DNA from: Neoceratodus forsteri
Lineage: Eukaryota > Chordata > Ceratodontiformes > Ceratodontidae
Direction: 5' to 3'
Length of the DNA stretch: 64,000 nucleotides
NCBI GenBank assembly: GCA_016271365.2
Contig: CM057449.1
Span: forward strand, 1,567,690,501-1,567,754,500
The translations under genes and the position numbers were made by a program. The notes beneath the pieces were generated by a model. That model was given only the letters and a program-made list of their open reading frames with translations, had not been told where the DNA came from and made no database searches. Positions 22,265-33,727 of the stretch are shown one piece after another. The first letter of the stretch is position 1. Every line of letters begins with the position of its first letter.

Positions 22265-23720
22265 ATGATCCATTCCTCAGTTTGAGCCTTTGTTTTTCTT
22301 ACCCTTCTTCCTACCTTTCTTTGTTTCTGTAGATATACCCCCCTCTCTGCCTCCATGTGGGTCTCCATGTACTTTCTGAAAGCTTTTTTTTTCTCCTTTA
22401 TTGCATTAGCCACTTCCTTTGAGAATCATGGTGGCCTCTTTCTCCTCTTACATTTGTTTATTATCTTTAAACAGCTTGCCATTGTCTCAGTTATTCCCTT
22501 CTTTATTCTATTCCATTTTGTCTCCACCCCCATGGATATTGCCTCTTAAAGGTATCTCCTAAGGCAGTTCCCTATTTCTCTAAAATCTGATCTCCTGAAG
22601 TCTAGGACCATTGTCCTAGTGTGATGTTTTCCCTTCCCAACCCCTGTGCTAACACATAGTGTACTATGATCACTTGAACCCAGGGGACTACCCACTGTGA
22701 TGTCTACTATGCTGTCCCTGTTTCTAAGTATCAGATCCAGCATTGCCCCATCCCTAGTGGGATCTGCAACCATCTGCCTGAGAAATGCTCCTTGCAGAGA
22801 GTTTAGGATGATCCTGTTCCTAGTCATAGCTGTGGCCAAGATTTTCCAGTCCACATCCAGCAGATTAAAGTCACCCATGGTTACTACATCCCCCTTGCTT
22901 GCCATTTTGCCTATGGCTGCCCCCAAAATTCAGTCCAGTTCCTCCCCCCTGTGTTATGACCTGTTCACCACCCCCACATGAATAACGGCCCAAGACCCCA
23001 TTTATAAACCAGTTCCAAAGAACTTCCAGCCCCTCCCTTTCCCCACTGAGTCCTAGTATTTCCATGGCCTTTATACCTTCCCTTATATATAAAACATCCC
23101 CCTTCCTCCCTGCTCTCTCTCTCTCTTCTTACAAAACATTTTGCAGCCTGATATGGCCACCTTCCAACTGTGGTTGTCGGTGTACCATGATTCTGTTATG
23201 GCCACCAGATCCTGGTCTGCCTCCACAGTGGTAGCCTCAAAGTCATAAATTTTGTTACCTAGGCTCCTTGGATTGGTACACATGGCTCCCCACTGCTTTC
23301 ATCCCTCCCTACCCCTGCTTTGTCTTCCCTTCCTGAGACCCTCCTTCACTCTACCATTTTCACTGGTACTATTCTTCTCCTTTTCATCCTGCCTCTGCCC
23401 ACCCTCACTAGTATTTTTCCCAGCCTCAGTTCCACCTCTCGACCCACCTTCCCTTCCCCACCTTTGCCCATTTTCCCTACTGCCTCAAGAATTTATTTCC
23501 CTTGGGCTTTTCTCCACTGCTGCTTCACTATGTGGGGGGGGGCATTCACTGCCTCCCTCCTTACTTCTTCCTCTCCCTTTGGCTAGTTTAAATGGTTATC
23601 AGAGTAGCATTTAAACTTTTCACATTGGACTGCCATTCCCCTCCTGGATGAAAGATGGCAATCCCATTTCTAAAGGCCTTTATCCTGCAAGGCAGGATCC
23701 CAGTTCCCAAAGATTGACTA
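22265..23720 (-). pseudogene. CR1-type LINE, endonuclease region
   Basis: Minus-strand frames read LGNKIYDFEATTVEADQDLV and ITESWYTD (23280-23090), then GDFNLLDVDWK, ADPTRDGAMLDLILRN, GSPLGSSDHSTL and MVLDFRRSDFREI (22926-22546). The linker PPWFSKEVANAIKEKKKAFR and VRKTKAQTEEW runs to about 22265. These are the Asn, Glu, Asp and His blocks of the CR1 APE-type endonuclease in order. The part above 23300 is probably the ORF1-ORF2 junction but has no firm motif. No RT follows in place. Confidence 0.82.
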
Positions 23721-23789
23721 TTGTTTTTACTTACTTTCCTCTAATGGGATTGGATGTGCAATGATGATCTGAAACATCTGCTACAGCCC

Positions 23790-24015
23790 ACCATTCCCAG
23801 CATTCACGAGGGTTCGAGGCTTCGTACCCCTGGGCTGCCACCAGGAGTTACACTGTTGCCAGAGCCCTGCACTCACCCACCACAGAGGTGGCAAGCTATC
23901 TGTTGAATGCTTGAGCCTCCTCCCCCTGGCTGGCCTGCTGATGCTCCAGACTTGTTCCTGAACCTGGGTCATCTGCATCACGAGCAGCAGTACTACTGCT
24001 GCGCCAGTGGGTCAG
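23790..24015 (-). repeat. tRNA-derived SINE
   Basis: On the minus strand the head reads CTGACCCACTGGCGCAGCAG with an A-box-like TGGCGCAGCAGTAG. CCCAGGTTCAGGAAC follows as the B box, about 40 bases later. The body runs to about 23790 with a GAACCC-type repeat. No A-rich tail is obvious. Confidence 0.55.
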
Positions 24016-24820
24016 CTACTGTAACTCTTGATTATATATGTGTACTTGTACAATATACTGTATAGAAGGTTATTTTCACTGTCTATTTTCACTATTTTTG
24101 CTATTACTAACAATCAGTGAAAATAAATGGATAGTGAAAAATAATGGACAGCTGATTTTCAGTAGTGCTGTACTGAAGTGTAAGCTGTCTGCGCTAATTC
24201 TATCGGACGCGAATATGTGTAGAAGGTAGACTCCCGCTAAATATAATGGACGCTAATTCAACCTGCTATACAGTACATAAATATACAAATACCAAAAAAC
24301 ATACATTTCTATTTCACTTGTATCATCCAGATGTAACAGCAAATCTCAGTATTCTGGAACTCAGTGCGCTGTTACTTCAGATGTACCAACAGATCTAGAA
24401 TACTATGCCAGAAAAGCTGTTCCTTAGCAACTACCTGATTCTGGCTAAAACATGCTTTCACTGAACTGTTTTTGTTTTGTAAAACAGCAAGAAATCAGCA
24501 GCCCAGAAAGCATACCAAACAGTGACAAACAAAATCACAGTACCACACAATTAGCAAGCCACCACACAGCAACAAGTCAGCAAATGCCATTAACAAGGGC
24601 AACCTCGCAAAAGACACAAACAAACTCCCAAACTATATGATGTACTATAATTTATTATGCATACATTAATAGACAAACTCAGTTGTTTAACAAATAAACA
24701 CATACCAAAGCAGTCAAAATGCCCAGAAATAACACCTTAGTCCTCAAGATCAGACACAAAAGGCACACACAGAAATTGTTAAAAATATGGTAATAAAATT
24801 AACTACATTAGAGTTGACAA
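24016..24820. other. No gene recognised
   Basis: AT-rich sequence. A CAG after a T-rich stretch at about 24486 begins an open stretch rich in Ser, Gln and Thr, but there is no family match and no donor I would trust. Confidence 0.35.
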
Positions 24821-24980
24821 GTAAGCAATAAGACACAACAGGGTGTGCATGGAACACATTTTACCGCACGCCCGGGGAGTGTAGTGAGGTACAAGGCCAC
24901 AGACTGAGTGCCTTCAGCCCCTGAAAGTGTGGTAACATCTGTTCCATGCCCACCCCTGCAGTGTCTTATTGCGCTTATAA
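24821..24980. mobile_element. Fold-back MITE (TTATAAGC family), copy 2
   Basis: The left end is GTAAGCAATAAGACAC. The right end, inverted, is TTATAAGCGCAATAAGACAC. Inner arms share GGGTGTGCATGGAACA and TGGGCATGGAACAGATG-type blocks. It has the same overall plan as the other three copies but a diverged interior. Confidence 0.75.
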
Positions 24981-26600
24981 AATAGGCTCCCTTTTTCAAC
25001 TTTTTACAGTTGGGAAAAGCATGTTTATATGTAGAAATAATAGACTTACTTGTATCTTCTTTCACAATCACCAAAATCAACAAGAAAGAGAAATATTTTA
25101 AATTGGGAAAATATTGTAAACAGCACTTTGCTGTGGGAGCTCCTCACAAACACATAAGGTGTGAGTGGAATGTGAGTGAGAGGACTGAATAGGCAAGTAT
25201 TATGGGGCCAGGCCCCTCAAATTCAGAATTCCAGCTCCTCCCCTGTGGAGTCTTGATCTCATGGATGGTGAGCCTGAGCTGGCAGCACTGGTCTGGATTT
25301 GTGTGCATGGTTTCTTGTGTTTTGTTCCTGTACTGGGATAGCCTCTCCAGGTATCTGTGGCACTGATACTATATGAAAGATTCTTCCAGGGTATGCAACT
25401 TTAATATTTTCCTCCATTTTTTCAGCAAATTCAGCTTTTATTAGCTCACTCAATACATAGACATGATTAGTTAAGGCCCATTGGCCCAGGGGCTGGAGGG
25501 TAGGAGGGAGGGGAAGGGGTGACAAGGGCAGCCTCAATAAATTCATCCAGGCTCTCTCTATCCGAACAATGAATCAATTTGCACCATTTAAGAAGGAACG
25601 GGTACTAGATTCACTCAGTAGGGGCTTAGAGCCGATCAGGAAGGGTGAACAGGATGATTTGGTGGCAGCCAGTGGTATGAGCAGGAGCAAGGCAGAAAAG
25701 AGTCTTCTAGTGGCAGTGGGCTTGATAATTAGAGGGGTGGAGAAGGTGGTAGGAAGTGGGGGAAGAGGAAGGGGGGTCTGATGCCTTCCAGGTGCATCAG
25801 CCATGTGTGACAGACAGGATAGGAACAGCAAAGGAGAAGGAAGGGGATTGTGGATAGCAGGAACACTTGGGTATCAATGATCTGGTGACCCAAATAATTG
25901 AGATGGTGAAACTCAACTTTGTTTTTTTTCTGTATGTGAATTTGTAGTGTTCATGAAAGGTTCTGGATTGATGGCACTGGAACTTGAAGTCCTCTGCTTA
26001 TTCACATAACAGGTACAGCATGGGTGATCACACTGCAAGCTTCCCCACACAGCCCCATCCATGCACCTCAACCCCGCCATGGAGGGACTACCTCTTTATT
26101 GAGAGGATAGTTCAGACTCCATAGCCTCTCATGTGAGACTACTAACAAGGTGCTGAATTATCACCACTTGTGTTGGTGGTTTTGTGATGTGGACACCTGC
26201 CATCTGGTAACTGGACTGAGACCACCACAAATCATTTTATATCAGCCACCGAACAGCCCTCCAGTAATAATGGCTTTTGGCCACTACTGATCTGTGCTGG
26301 TTTAGAACCACTGATCTAGAGGTTAAAGGCTCCTTAACCCACTAACAATTCACTGAGTCATCCAGTTCCACTGTGAAGCTCAACTTTCAAAGGCAGAGGG
26401 ACAGAATAAATGCATATTCAGCTTTCCTGAACATTTCTAAGGTCTTCTTTTTGTGAGAAAGGAGGGAGGAGAAATGAAGAGTGAAGAAGGAGGAGCTTGG
26501 TGAATTTAATGGGTGGCTGAAGGTATGGTGTCAGAAGGAAAGGTACCATTTTGTGTGAGACAGGTGCTTCTGGGATGGGAGGATCTTCAAGGGTTACAGC
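24981..26600. other. About 1.6 kb with no recognised gene
   Basis: An open minus-strand frame at 25546-25259 (95 codons) and another at 25831-25574 face a plus frame at 25569-25781. None shows a motif I recognise. The region could be transposon-derived but I have no evidence for a family. Confidence 0.35.
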
Positions 26601-27075
26601 CTTCACTGGACAAGAGATAGGGCTTCTGTGTTAGGGCAAAAGTTTGGTGTCTCTCTTGGTGGACATTTAAACTGATTAGGGAGAAGACTGAAGGTGGGGG
26701 ACCCACAGAGGAAGTAGAACATAATGGAAACCTAGCTAGGACTCCCCACAAATGGTGTTAGAAACAGAGTGAATGTAGGCATCTGAACGGGAGTCCATAA
26801 TAAGGTAAGAAAAGGAGTCAGAGGGCAGGGGTACACAGAATGAGCAAGGGGCAGAAAATTAAGGGGGTAGGGCAGGAAACGTGGACAGGTGCTAACAAGA
26901 AGGGGAGGGGTACTGAAAGATGTTGAAAGGCAGTTTGCCTAAATGCCAGGAGCCTGGAGAACAAAATTAGTGAGCTACAGGCCATGGTGACTGATGCAGG
27001 ACTGGACCTCATAGCCCTCATAGAAACATGGGCCACTTGGAATAATTACTGGGGACTTAGCAATACCAGGATATA
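26600..27075 (+). pseudogene. CR1-type LINE, 5' part of ORF2 (endonuclease start)
   Basis: The plus frame reads AVCLNARSLENKISELQAMV, then DAGLDLIALIETWATWNN, ending near 27075. The N of LNARSL and the E of IETW are the first two catalytic endonuclease blocks. A SINE follows directly, so the remainder is missing at this place. Confidence 0.75.
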
Positions 27076-27137
27076 CCATGTATAAATGAGATATGGCTAC
27101 CATGTACAAATGAGATACAGCTACCGGAAAAGGTGTT

Positions 27138-27400
27138 GGGTTACCTTTAATTTATTTATTCACTTTTTGTTTACACGGAAAAGAGGTCTAGGCAGTTCTG
27201 CCTATTTTCAACCTCATCTGCTGGGGTGGGGTTGGAGGATACAGATGCAAACTGACATATTGAATCAGGTTGAGCTGTTGGTGGTATATTTAGTGAATGG
27301 GAGAAATTTGGCCAGGACACGGATGGAGTTGGTGGAAGCAGAGGGGTTAGCCTCCCCCCCCCGTTTCCTTTTCACAAGAGGCTTTAATGGACATTGCTTT
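27138..27400 (-). repeat. V-SINE-like SINE, tail half
   Basis: Read on the minus strand it matches the 3' part of the SINE at 46867-47302: GGCCAAATTTCTCCCATTCA, then CAACAGCTCAACC, CTGTATCC and GAAAATAGGCAGAA. Its 5' half is absent. It lies inside CR1 sequence. Confidence 0.7.
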
Positions 27401-27779
27401 GAACAAATTGATGCGAACTGTGGATTCTACAGAGCCCCCCTGGTGTGACATTTTCCAGAGCAAATTTTCCTGCACGTGCTGCATGCAGTGCTCCCTGTAT
27501 AGCTGAAGAGAGTTCTGCAGACCTTGTTGAGAATTTTTGGAACAAAGAGGAACTGCTCCTTAGAGACCTGGAGGAAAGAATGTGGCAGCTGTTGTCTACT
27601 GGCTGAAGATGAACAAGTGTGTTTAGAAAAATAAGACTAAACTGGCTGAGAAACAGCTATCTCATCAACCTGAATTGACTGGTAGCAGAGCCCTGCCGTC
27701 AAGCTTGACAGTTTGTGATGCAGCAGCATCACAAGAGCCAGACCAGGAATGATGCAGCAGCATCGAAGAGTGAGTTTGC

Positions 27780-28470
27780 CACAGCGACATCAAAGCATGA
27801 GCAAAAATGGAAAGGGACCTGGAGGTAGTCATATCAGATGACCTAAAGGTAGGCAAGCAATGTGAGAAGGCAGTAAGGAGGGCTGGGGGATACTGGGATG
27901 CATAGGGACCCCATCTGCAGTACTGCATGCAGTTCTAGAGACCTCATCTTCACAAGGACATACGCAGGATCAAGGCCATCCAGAGGAGGGCAACTAAAAA
28001 GATACAGGGTCTGCACCAGAAGCCATGTGAAGAGAGGGAGAGACTAAAGGAACTTAATATGTATACCCTTGAGGAAAGGATGGAGAGGGGGACATGATAG
28101 AAACTTTCAAGTACGTCAAGGGAATCACCAAAGTTCAAGAGGGTAGCATCTTTCAGAAAAAGAGATGTGCAAGAACAAGGGGGCACAATTTGAAAACAGA
28201 GGGGGACAGCTCAGGGGCAATGTGAGGAAGTATTTCTTCATAGAGAGGGTGGTGAACACATGGAATGGACTTCCTGAGGGGGTCATGGGGTCAAAAATAG
28301 TTTGGGAATTCAAGAATGCATGGGACAGACATAAGGCAATTCTAGGGGGTGGGGGTAGGAGGAAGTAGGCTGTTGGTTAACTAGGATCTGCAGCTTATTC
28401 AATAGGTAGGGAAATGGACAGACTAAGTGGGCCAAGGGGTCCTTATCTGCTGTCAAAGTCTATGTTTCTA
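27780..28470 (+). pseudogene. CR1-type LINE, 3' end
   Basis: Plus frames give the C-terminal CR1 block: FWRPHLHKDIRRIK-like residues near 27935, RRATKKIQGLHQKP, then GNVRKYFFIERVVNTWNGLP (28220-28280). The 3' UTR has GACAGACTAAGTGGGCC and repeated CTATGTTTC at 28460-28475. Stops are frequent. The 27450-27770 stretch before it is CR1-like only by context. Confidence 0.8.
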
Positions 28471-28479
28471 TGTTTCCCA

Positions 28480-29600
28480 AAGGTATTCTGTTCCTGGATA
28501 CAGAAACTGTATACCTCTACTAGTCTCCTCCAAAATATTAATGGGCATATAGAAAGCAGAATCCATATTAGGACTGTGGTAAAACAGAGCTGTCCCCTTA
28601 GCCCTTTATTATATGTTTTCTGCATTGACCCTATCATGTGCAAGATATTAATGCACCCTCAGATTCATGAGATTGGCACGACTAATTGCACAGCTAGTGT
28701 CAAAATGACTGCCTATGCAGATGATATAGTCTTATTTGTCAAAGACCCACAATCAAGCCTTCTAGCACTGGATGTTTTCCAGTGCTTTATGCCCCTTTCA
28801 GGTACTACACTCAACATAAGTAAGTATGGTATATGGGTTTGGTTATAGGAGTAGAAACAGAACCGGTGACAAACATTGGTGGTATTACAGTAACTATTTC
28901 CCCTGTTAAATTTCTGAGCATCACATATAGTAATGGCAATATGGCCAAAGTGAACTGGGAAGAAAAGCTACAAATTTGTGACACTAAGATTCAAATATGG
29001 AAACACTGGTGACAAGCTAAGATGAAAAAGGTGGTGGTAATTAAAACTTTTATATTGCCCATTACTTACCTGAGAGTTGTATACTCCATACCTCAGAACC
29101 TAGATGTACGACTCTACAGTCAATTCTTTTAATTGATTTGGTGTAGCAGACTAAACCCCATCAAAAGAAATATTTTATATCAGCCTGTAAAGCAAGGAGG
29201 ACTAAATTTACTTAATCCTTTAATTTTTAATTTTTTTATTTTAGTTTATTCTTTACATGGAATTTTTTTAAGTTACTCTTAATCGAGTCCCTAAGTTTTG
29301 GCATCCCTGGATGGATAAATGTATGATTCTATTACATCACGCTTGGTCTAAAAATGCTATGACATTGAAGAAACTAAATTCCTCCCCAATATATGCTGGC
29401 ATATCAGTTTGACACAAATAACAACGGCCTATAGGGCAGGTATTTATAGACTGATCATAGGCAATAATTTGAAGGAAACTGCTCTATGAAGGTGTCCCTT
29501 CATCAGATTACCCTTCTGTGAGCACATATTTAGTGGATAGAAGAACTCCACCTAAGATGTGGGACATAATTTGGCTCAGTTGCCATGGGCACCTTTGTGT
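28480..29600 (+). pseudogene. Tx1/L1-type LINE ORF2 fragment (RT palm and C-terminal part)
   Basis: The plus frame 28480-28848 reads RTVVKQSCPLSPLLYVFCID and MTAYADDIVLFVKDP, the L1-type (K/R)QGCPLSPLL and YADD blocks (YADD at 28714-28725). After a stop, broken frames continue with RLNPIKRNILYQPVKQGG-like residues near 29150 and FWHPWMDKCM near 29300, matching the region behind the RT in Tx1-like elements. It is 5'-truncated and heavily mutated. Confidence 0.78.
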
Positions 29601-30240
29601 TAAGGCTAACTAAAAACATAACAGTACTACAGAGCAAAATTGTCCTCAACGAGGTTGCGAACTTTTGTTGGAAATGATGGACCACTTTTTATTGGATCGT
29701 TCATATACACGAATGTTTTGAACAGCTTTGGCAAGACAGTGAAGTGCTCCATCCTGGTCTAGGACATCTTACTGTAAAATTATTTTGGATACCCTTCACT
29801 CCAAAAGAAATTATGATCTCAGCACAGTTAGGCTAATCTTTATCATGATTAAATATTATCTATGGCAATCTAGGTGTACACTTTTCTTTCAGCAAAAGGA
29901 AATACTGTTGGGCTCCCTGATACAGTTAATAGCCAGAGAACTCACCTCATTATACAAAAGAGAGAGTAAGCGGCTCCTTAAATCCTGTTTAGATGTCACT
30001 GGAGACATCTGATGGGGAATTTTCTTTTATAAACTGCACCCTCTATGTTTTTTAAGCTTTTATATTATCTAAAACATAGCATCCATGATGGGAAATGTTT
30101 TGCTTTAGCTTCTTTCATTTTTTTCCTCCCGGGTTTCATTTATATTATTTTGTGAACCATTTATACATTATTATATTTACTGCTGATTATGATTGCTGAT
30201 TGATGAATCCTGTATTTGCTTTGTTTGTCTTTCTGCGTTA
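29600..30240. other. No motif recognised; probably the tail of the Tx1/L1 fragment
   Basis: Broken plus frames such as 29785-30012 may still be LINE C-terminus or 3' UTR. I see no firm block. Confidence 0.35.
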
Positions 30241-30242
30241 AT

Positions 30243-30513
30243 GAACTTCCCCTATTCTATTATTTTCAAGAAGTTCCATGAGATCATTAATGTCCACCCA
30301 ATAAGCCACTAGAACAGGCACATGGGACCTCAGTTAAATGACAGCATCCAAAAGATGCTGTCAGGAGTGTAGCACATCCCTTCATGCTACACTACAGTGT
30401 CAATATTAAAATTTATTCCAGGCTCCTGGTGTGAGGCTAGAATTCACAATCTTCTGTTCTTCTAGCCTTAGCGGTGAGTGTGCAACCTGTAGACCCACTA
30501 CCACTTATGTCAA
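30243..30513 (-). repeat. V-SINE-like SINE, head half
   Basis: On the minus strand it begins with a decayed tRNA-like head (GTGGGTCTACAGGTTGCACA) and contains the conserved stretches GACACTGTAGTGTAGCATGA and GAACTTCTTGAAAATAATAG-type sequence seen in the copy at 46867-47302. It carries the half missing from the copy at 27.1 kb but overlaps it by about 50 bp, so it is a separate insertion. Confidence 0.65.
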
Positions 30514-30514
30514 G

Positions 30515-31155
30515 GAAGATATAAAAGGCAGTTGGGGAGGGGTCCATCAAGGGAGGGAAAGGAGGAAAACATTGATGTGGGTACAGCTCACAACCAAATT
30601 GGTTATGAAGCTGTGCATAGGGGTGGTCCACAGACCACTGGACAGGGGGATGAAAGAGATGGGGAACTAGGGGAAGAGATTAGAAGGGGGCAGCAAAGTG
30701 GGAGGTAGTGGTGGTGGGGATCTCAATCTACCAAACTTTGATTAGGACATTCCAGCAACTAAGAGTGCCAGGAGTCTGGCCCTGCTAAATATATTGCAGG
30801 ACTGCCTGCTGGTTCATCTGCTCAGAGAACCCACAAGGCAAACTGCCATTCTTATTGTGGTGTTCACCAACTCGGTAATGATAGGCAAGGTGAAGACTGG
30901 GGAGCCTCTGGGGCCCAATGACCATAACGGCATATGGTTTGAGCTGGTTCTGGGTACCAGTATACCCTCGTCAAATGCTGTGGTTCTGAGTTTCAGAAGA
31001 GAAGACTTTGACCCAATGAGGGAATGTGGGAGACTAGTCAAGGATAAGATGAGGGGAGTGGATGACATTGGGGGTGAGTAGGGAGTAATTAAAGGGGCCA
31101 TTATAGGGGCAACTAAGTCATGCCTCAGAATAGTTGCCAAGAGTAACAAGTGACC
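30515..31155 (+). pseudogene. CR1-type LINE, endonuclease fragment
   Basis: Plus frames give YVKEDIKG, VHRPLDRG, GDLNLPNFD, REPTRQTAILIVVFTN, PLGPNDHNGIWFELVL and AVVLSFRREDFDPMRE. This is the CR1 endonuclease from its middle to the end. The SDH block reads NDH. It is cut at about 31155 by the L2-like element; CR1 sequence resumes at about 33728. Confidence 0.8.
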
Positions 31156-31833
31156 AATCTGGTTCCTGAAGATGACCAGGAAGGCAATGAAGCTGGCTCC
31201 TACTCTTGATCAGGCCCTCAGTTACTTCATTAAGGGCTTTAGCTCCATCTGTGACATTTATGCCCCGCTCACAAAAAGAAAAATTAGGGGGCAGACAAAT
31301 GGCTGGATTGATGGGGAGCTCCTCTCCCACCTGAAAGAAAGGGACATATTCTGGGAGAAGGCCAGGAACACAGGTAGCAAGCATGACTATCAGTGCTACA
31401 GAATGGCCAGGAACTGCTGCACCAAGCTAATTTGGCTCACCAAAGTCAACTACCATAAGGCACAGCTTAGCAATTCTTGGTGTGATGGGAAAAGATTCTG
31501 GGATAACATCAAAAGCATCCTTGGAAAGGAGGACAAGAAGCATTCTCAGCTTCTCAGTGTCAGTAACACTCCCACTACAGACCCTCTAGCTATTGTAGAG
31601 GCCTTCAATAAGGCCATCACCGATCTTACCCCAGTGCTACCACCTGCCTACTTCCAACCTGGTTTGAACCATTCCAACAACATATCTCCCTAGTGTTTTC
31701 ACCCAACCTTCTACTTTAAAAGGGCAATGGTGAAGGAGGCCCTAACTATGGTCAAGAAAGTACTAGGTAAGACCAGAATGAGCAGTGATGGGATAGACAT
31801 GATACTGCTATCCTCACTCTGGACATTCTTATA

Positions 31834-33270
31834 GTGCCCATTACCACGCTGTACAATAAGTCCCTGGCCCTTACTCAATTCCTGGCAGTTTGGAAGCAGG
31901 CCCTAGTCACGCCTGTGCATAAGGGAGGTGACAAGTCTTTGGTAGCCAACTACAGACCCATCTCGATCCTCTCCTCCCTGTCCAAGGCACTGGAAAAGAT
32001 TGTGGTGGGTCAACTCATCTACTACCTCAATAAGTATAATCTGCTATACCCAAACCAGCATGGTTTCAGACAAAATCACAGCACCACCGCTGCCCTGCTG
32101 GACTACATAGACTATAAACATAAGGTCCTGTATGTAGGCAAACTGGTGGGGTCTGTCTTCATTGACCTCACCAAAGCTTTTGATACAGTCAACCACCCCC
32201 TGTTACTGACCCAACTTCTAAACATGGGTGTGGCGCCCAATGCCCTTTGCTGGTTCCAAGACTACCTGACATGGAGAAATCAATGTGTCAAAATTGGGCA
32301 AACAGTATCCAGTGCAAGACAGGGATCATTAGGGGTACCCCAGGGATCAATACTGGGGCCTCTACTCTTCAGCCTCTTCTTAAATGACCTTCCCACAGCC
32401 TGCGACACCAAACTCATACTATATGCAGATGATGCTGTACTCATGGGCAGCAGCATGTCTCTTGCTGCCCTTCAATATGAGCTGCAGATCTCCTTCTCCA
32501 AACTCGGGGACTGGTTCAGTAGTCATAAGTTGCTACTTAACTACAAGAAGACCAAGGTCATGCTTATATCCAGCCCCTGCAACAAAAATAAGTACCACCC
32601 CCTCATCATCTCCAACTCTTGCAGTGAGCCGCTGGAACAAGTCCACTTGTTCAAGTATCTGGGGGTCATAATAGATGATACCCTCATGTTTGCTCACCAT
32701 ATTGACTCTCTGGTCAAGACAGTCAATACCAAGACTGGTGTCCTGTACAGGCACAGACAATACCTCTCTCTGGGAACCCTCCGCCTCGCAGTCCACAGCT
32801 CCATCATATCACATATCGACTATAGACTAGTGGTCTATGGGGCAGTGATGGATACATCGCACAAGAGGGTTCAGACTGCACTCAACAAAGCCTGTAGACT
32901 CACCCTGGATGCTGAGCGTGGCATGCACACCTGTACTCTGTATGAACGTGCAAATTGGCTATCATTAAGAAACAGGGTCAAATTCCAGACTTGCATCCTA
33001 GGGAAGAAGGCTCTATTGGGTAAAACACCGCCTTGTGTAGGCAATCTGATCGAGGCAGCCAACTCATTACAGGACACCAGGGGGAGGACTACAGGGGCCA
33101 TGGCTATTCCCTTCCATTGCACCTCGCTTGGGCAACATGCATTTGCCTACAAGGCCCCAAAGTGGATGAATGAACTCCCTGGGCACCTGCTTGCCACCAG
33201 TTGTCTGGTCCAGTTCAAAACTGACCTCAAACAGCACCTAATAACACTCACTAAGTGCACCTGCCTCTAG
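31834..33270 (+). CDS. L2-like reverse transcriptase, open fragment of 478 codons
   Basis: This is the longest uninterrupted coding frame in the window. The protein copies LINE RNA into DNA at the target site. Motifs in order: TPVHKGGDKS (residues about 29-38), NYRPISILSSLSKALEK, HGFRQNHSTTAALLDY, VFIDLTKAFDTVNHPLL, LGVPQGSILGPLLFSLFLND, catalytic YADD (32421-32432), KLLLNYKKTKVML and YLGVIIDDTLMF. A C-terminal helical region has KACRLTLDAERGMHTCTLY and APKWMNELPGHL. All expected RT blocks seem intact. The element lacks its 5' half, so it could not move alone. The first Met is simply the first in frame; the true ORF began upstream before a frameshift near 31825. Confidence 0.85.
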   Translation: MPITTLYNKSLALTQFLAVWKQALVTPVHKGGDKSLVANYRPISILSSLSKALEKIVVGQLIYYLNKYNLLYPNQHGFRQNHSTTAALLDYIDYKHKVLYVGKLVGSVFIDLTKAFDTVNHPLLLTQLLNMGVAPNALCWFQDYLTWRNQCVKIGQTVSSARQGSLGVPQGSILGPLLFSLFLNDLPTACDTKLILYADDAVLMGSSMSLAALQYELQISFSKLGDWFSSHKLLLNYKKTKVMLISSPCNKNKYHPLIISNSCSEPLEQVHLFKYLGVIIDDTLMFAHHIDSLVKTVNTKTGVLYRHRQYLSLGTLRLAVHSSIISHIDYRLVVYGAVMDTSHKRVQTALNKACRLTLDAERGMHTCTLYERANWLSLRNRVKFQTCILGKKALLGKTPPCVGNLIEAANSLQDTRGRTTGAMAIPFHCTSLGQHAFAYKAPKWMNELPGHLLATSCLVQFKTDLKQHLITLTKCTCL

Positions 33271-33652
33271 GTTCAGCCACACCTACTCTCTCTGCCCCAC
33301 AGCTAGCACTAGTCAGGCCTCAGGTATCTCATCCCTCTGTCCCTTCTCATGACTTGCCTCAGCAATCAATTCATGTCATGCTTCTTCGGCTCCCCCACCC
33401 CACCTTCCCCCCTCCCACTGCCAGCTATCCCCATCCCTCTTAACCACTGACAAGGTGCTTTGTGGCTGCTTATTCCCCCCCACCCTCATGAAGTGTTTTT
33501 TTCTTGTGATATTAACTGCCTATGTTATTTGAGTTACCTATATACCTATGTTTTTGAGTCATTCTGTTAGTTCTGAATCCAAGTTGTATCGTTCATTGTG
33601 TTGCACCTCTGCTTTCTCCTATTGTACTTTGTTTTGCAATCTATGACATGGA

Positions 33653-33682
33653 ACCTTTGTAAAAGAGCTTGCGCTCAAAGGT
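33653..33682 (+). promoter_or_regulatory. L2-like 3'-end hairpin
   Basis: Same fold as at 19693-19722: ACCTTT with AAAGGT, a GTAAAA bulge, and GAGC with GCTC around a TTGC loop. It is followed by an A-rich tail. Confidence 0.7.
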
Positions 33683-33727
33683 ATTTTCTGAATCATTAAA
33701 TAAATAAAAAAAACATAAATAAAAAAT

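Larger units (their letters stand above)
31156..33716 (+). mobile_element. L2-like LINE, 5'-truncated, with a long intact RT frame
   Basis: Element similar to the one in Tigger. It starts inside the linker after the endonuclease (31172-31693). The 478-codon frame at 31834-33270 holds RT and C-terminus. The 3' UTR shares the closing hairpin (33653-33682) and an AAATAAATAAA tail with the 16.4-19.75 kb copy. It lies within CR1 sequence. One break near 31825 separates linker and RT. Confidence 0.85.

Noticed and set aside
24452..24640. Host exon after a T-rich tract and CAG at 24486
   Set aside because: Low-complexity Ser/Gln/Thr reading, no homology, no convincing donor.
25259..25831. Opposed open frames of 70-95 codons as a possible Harbinger-type accessory gene
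   Set aside because: A vague resemblance to Myb/SANT-associated proteins only, with no diagnostic Trp pattern and stops between the pieces.
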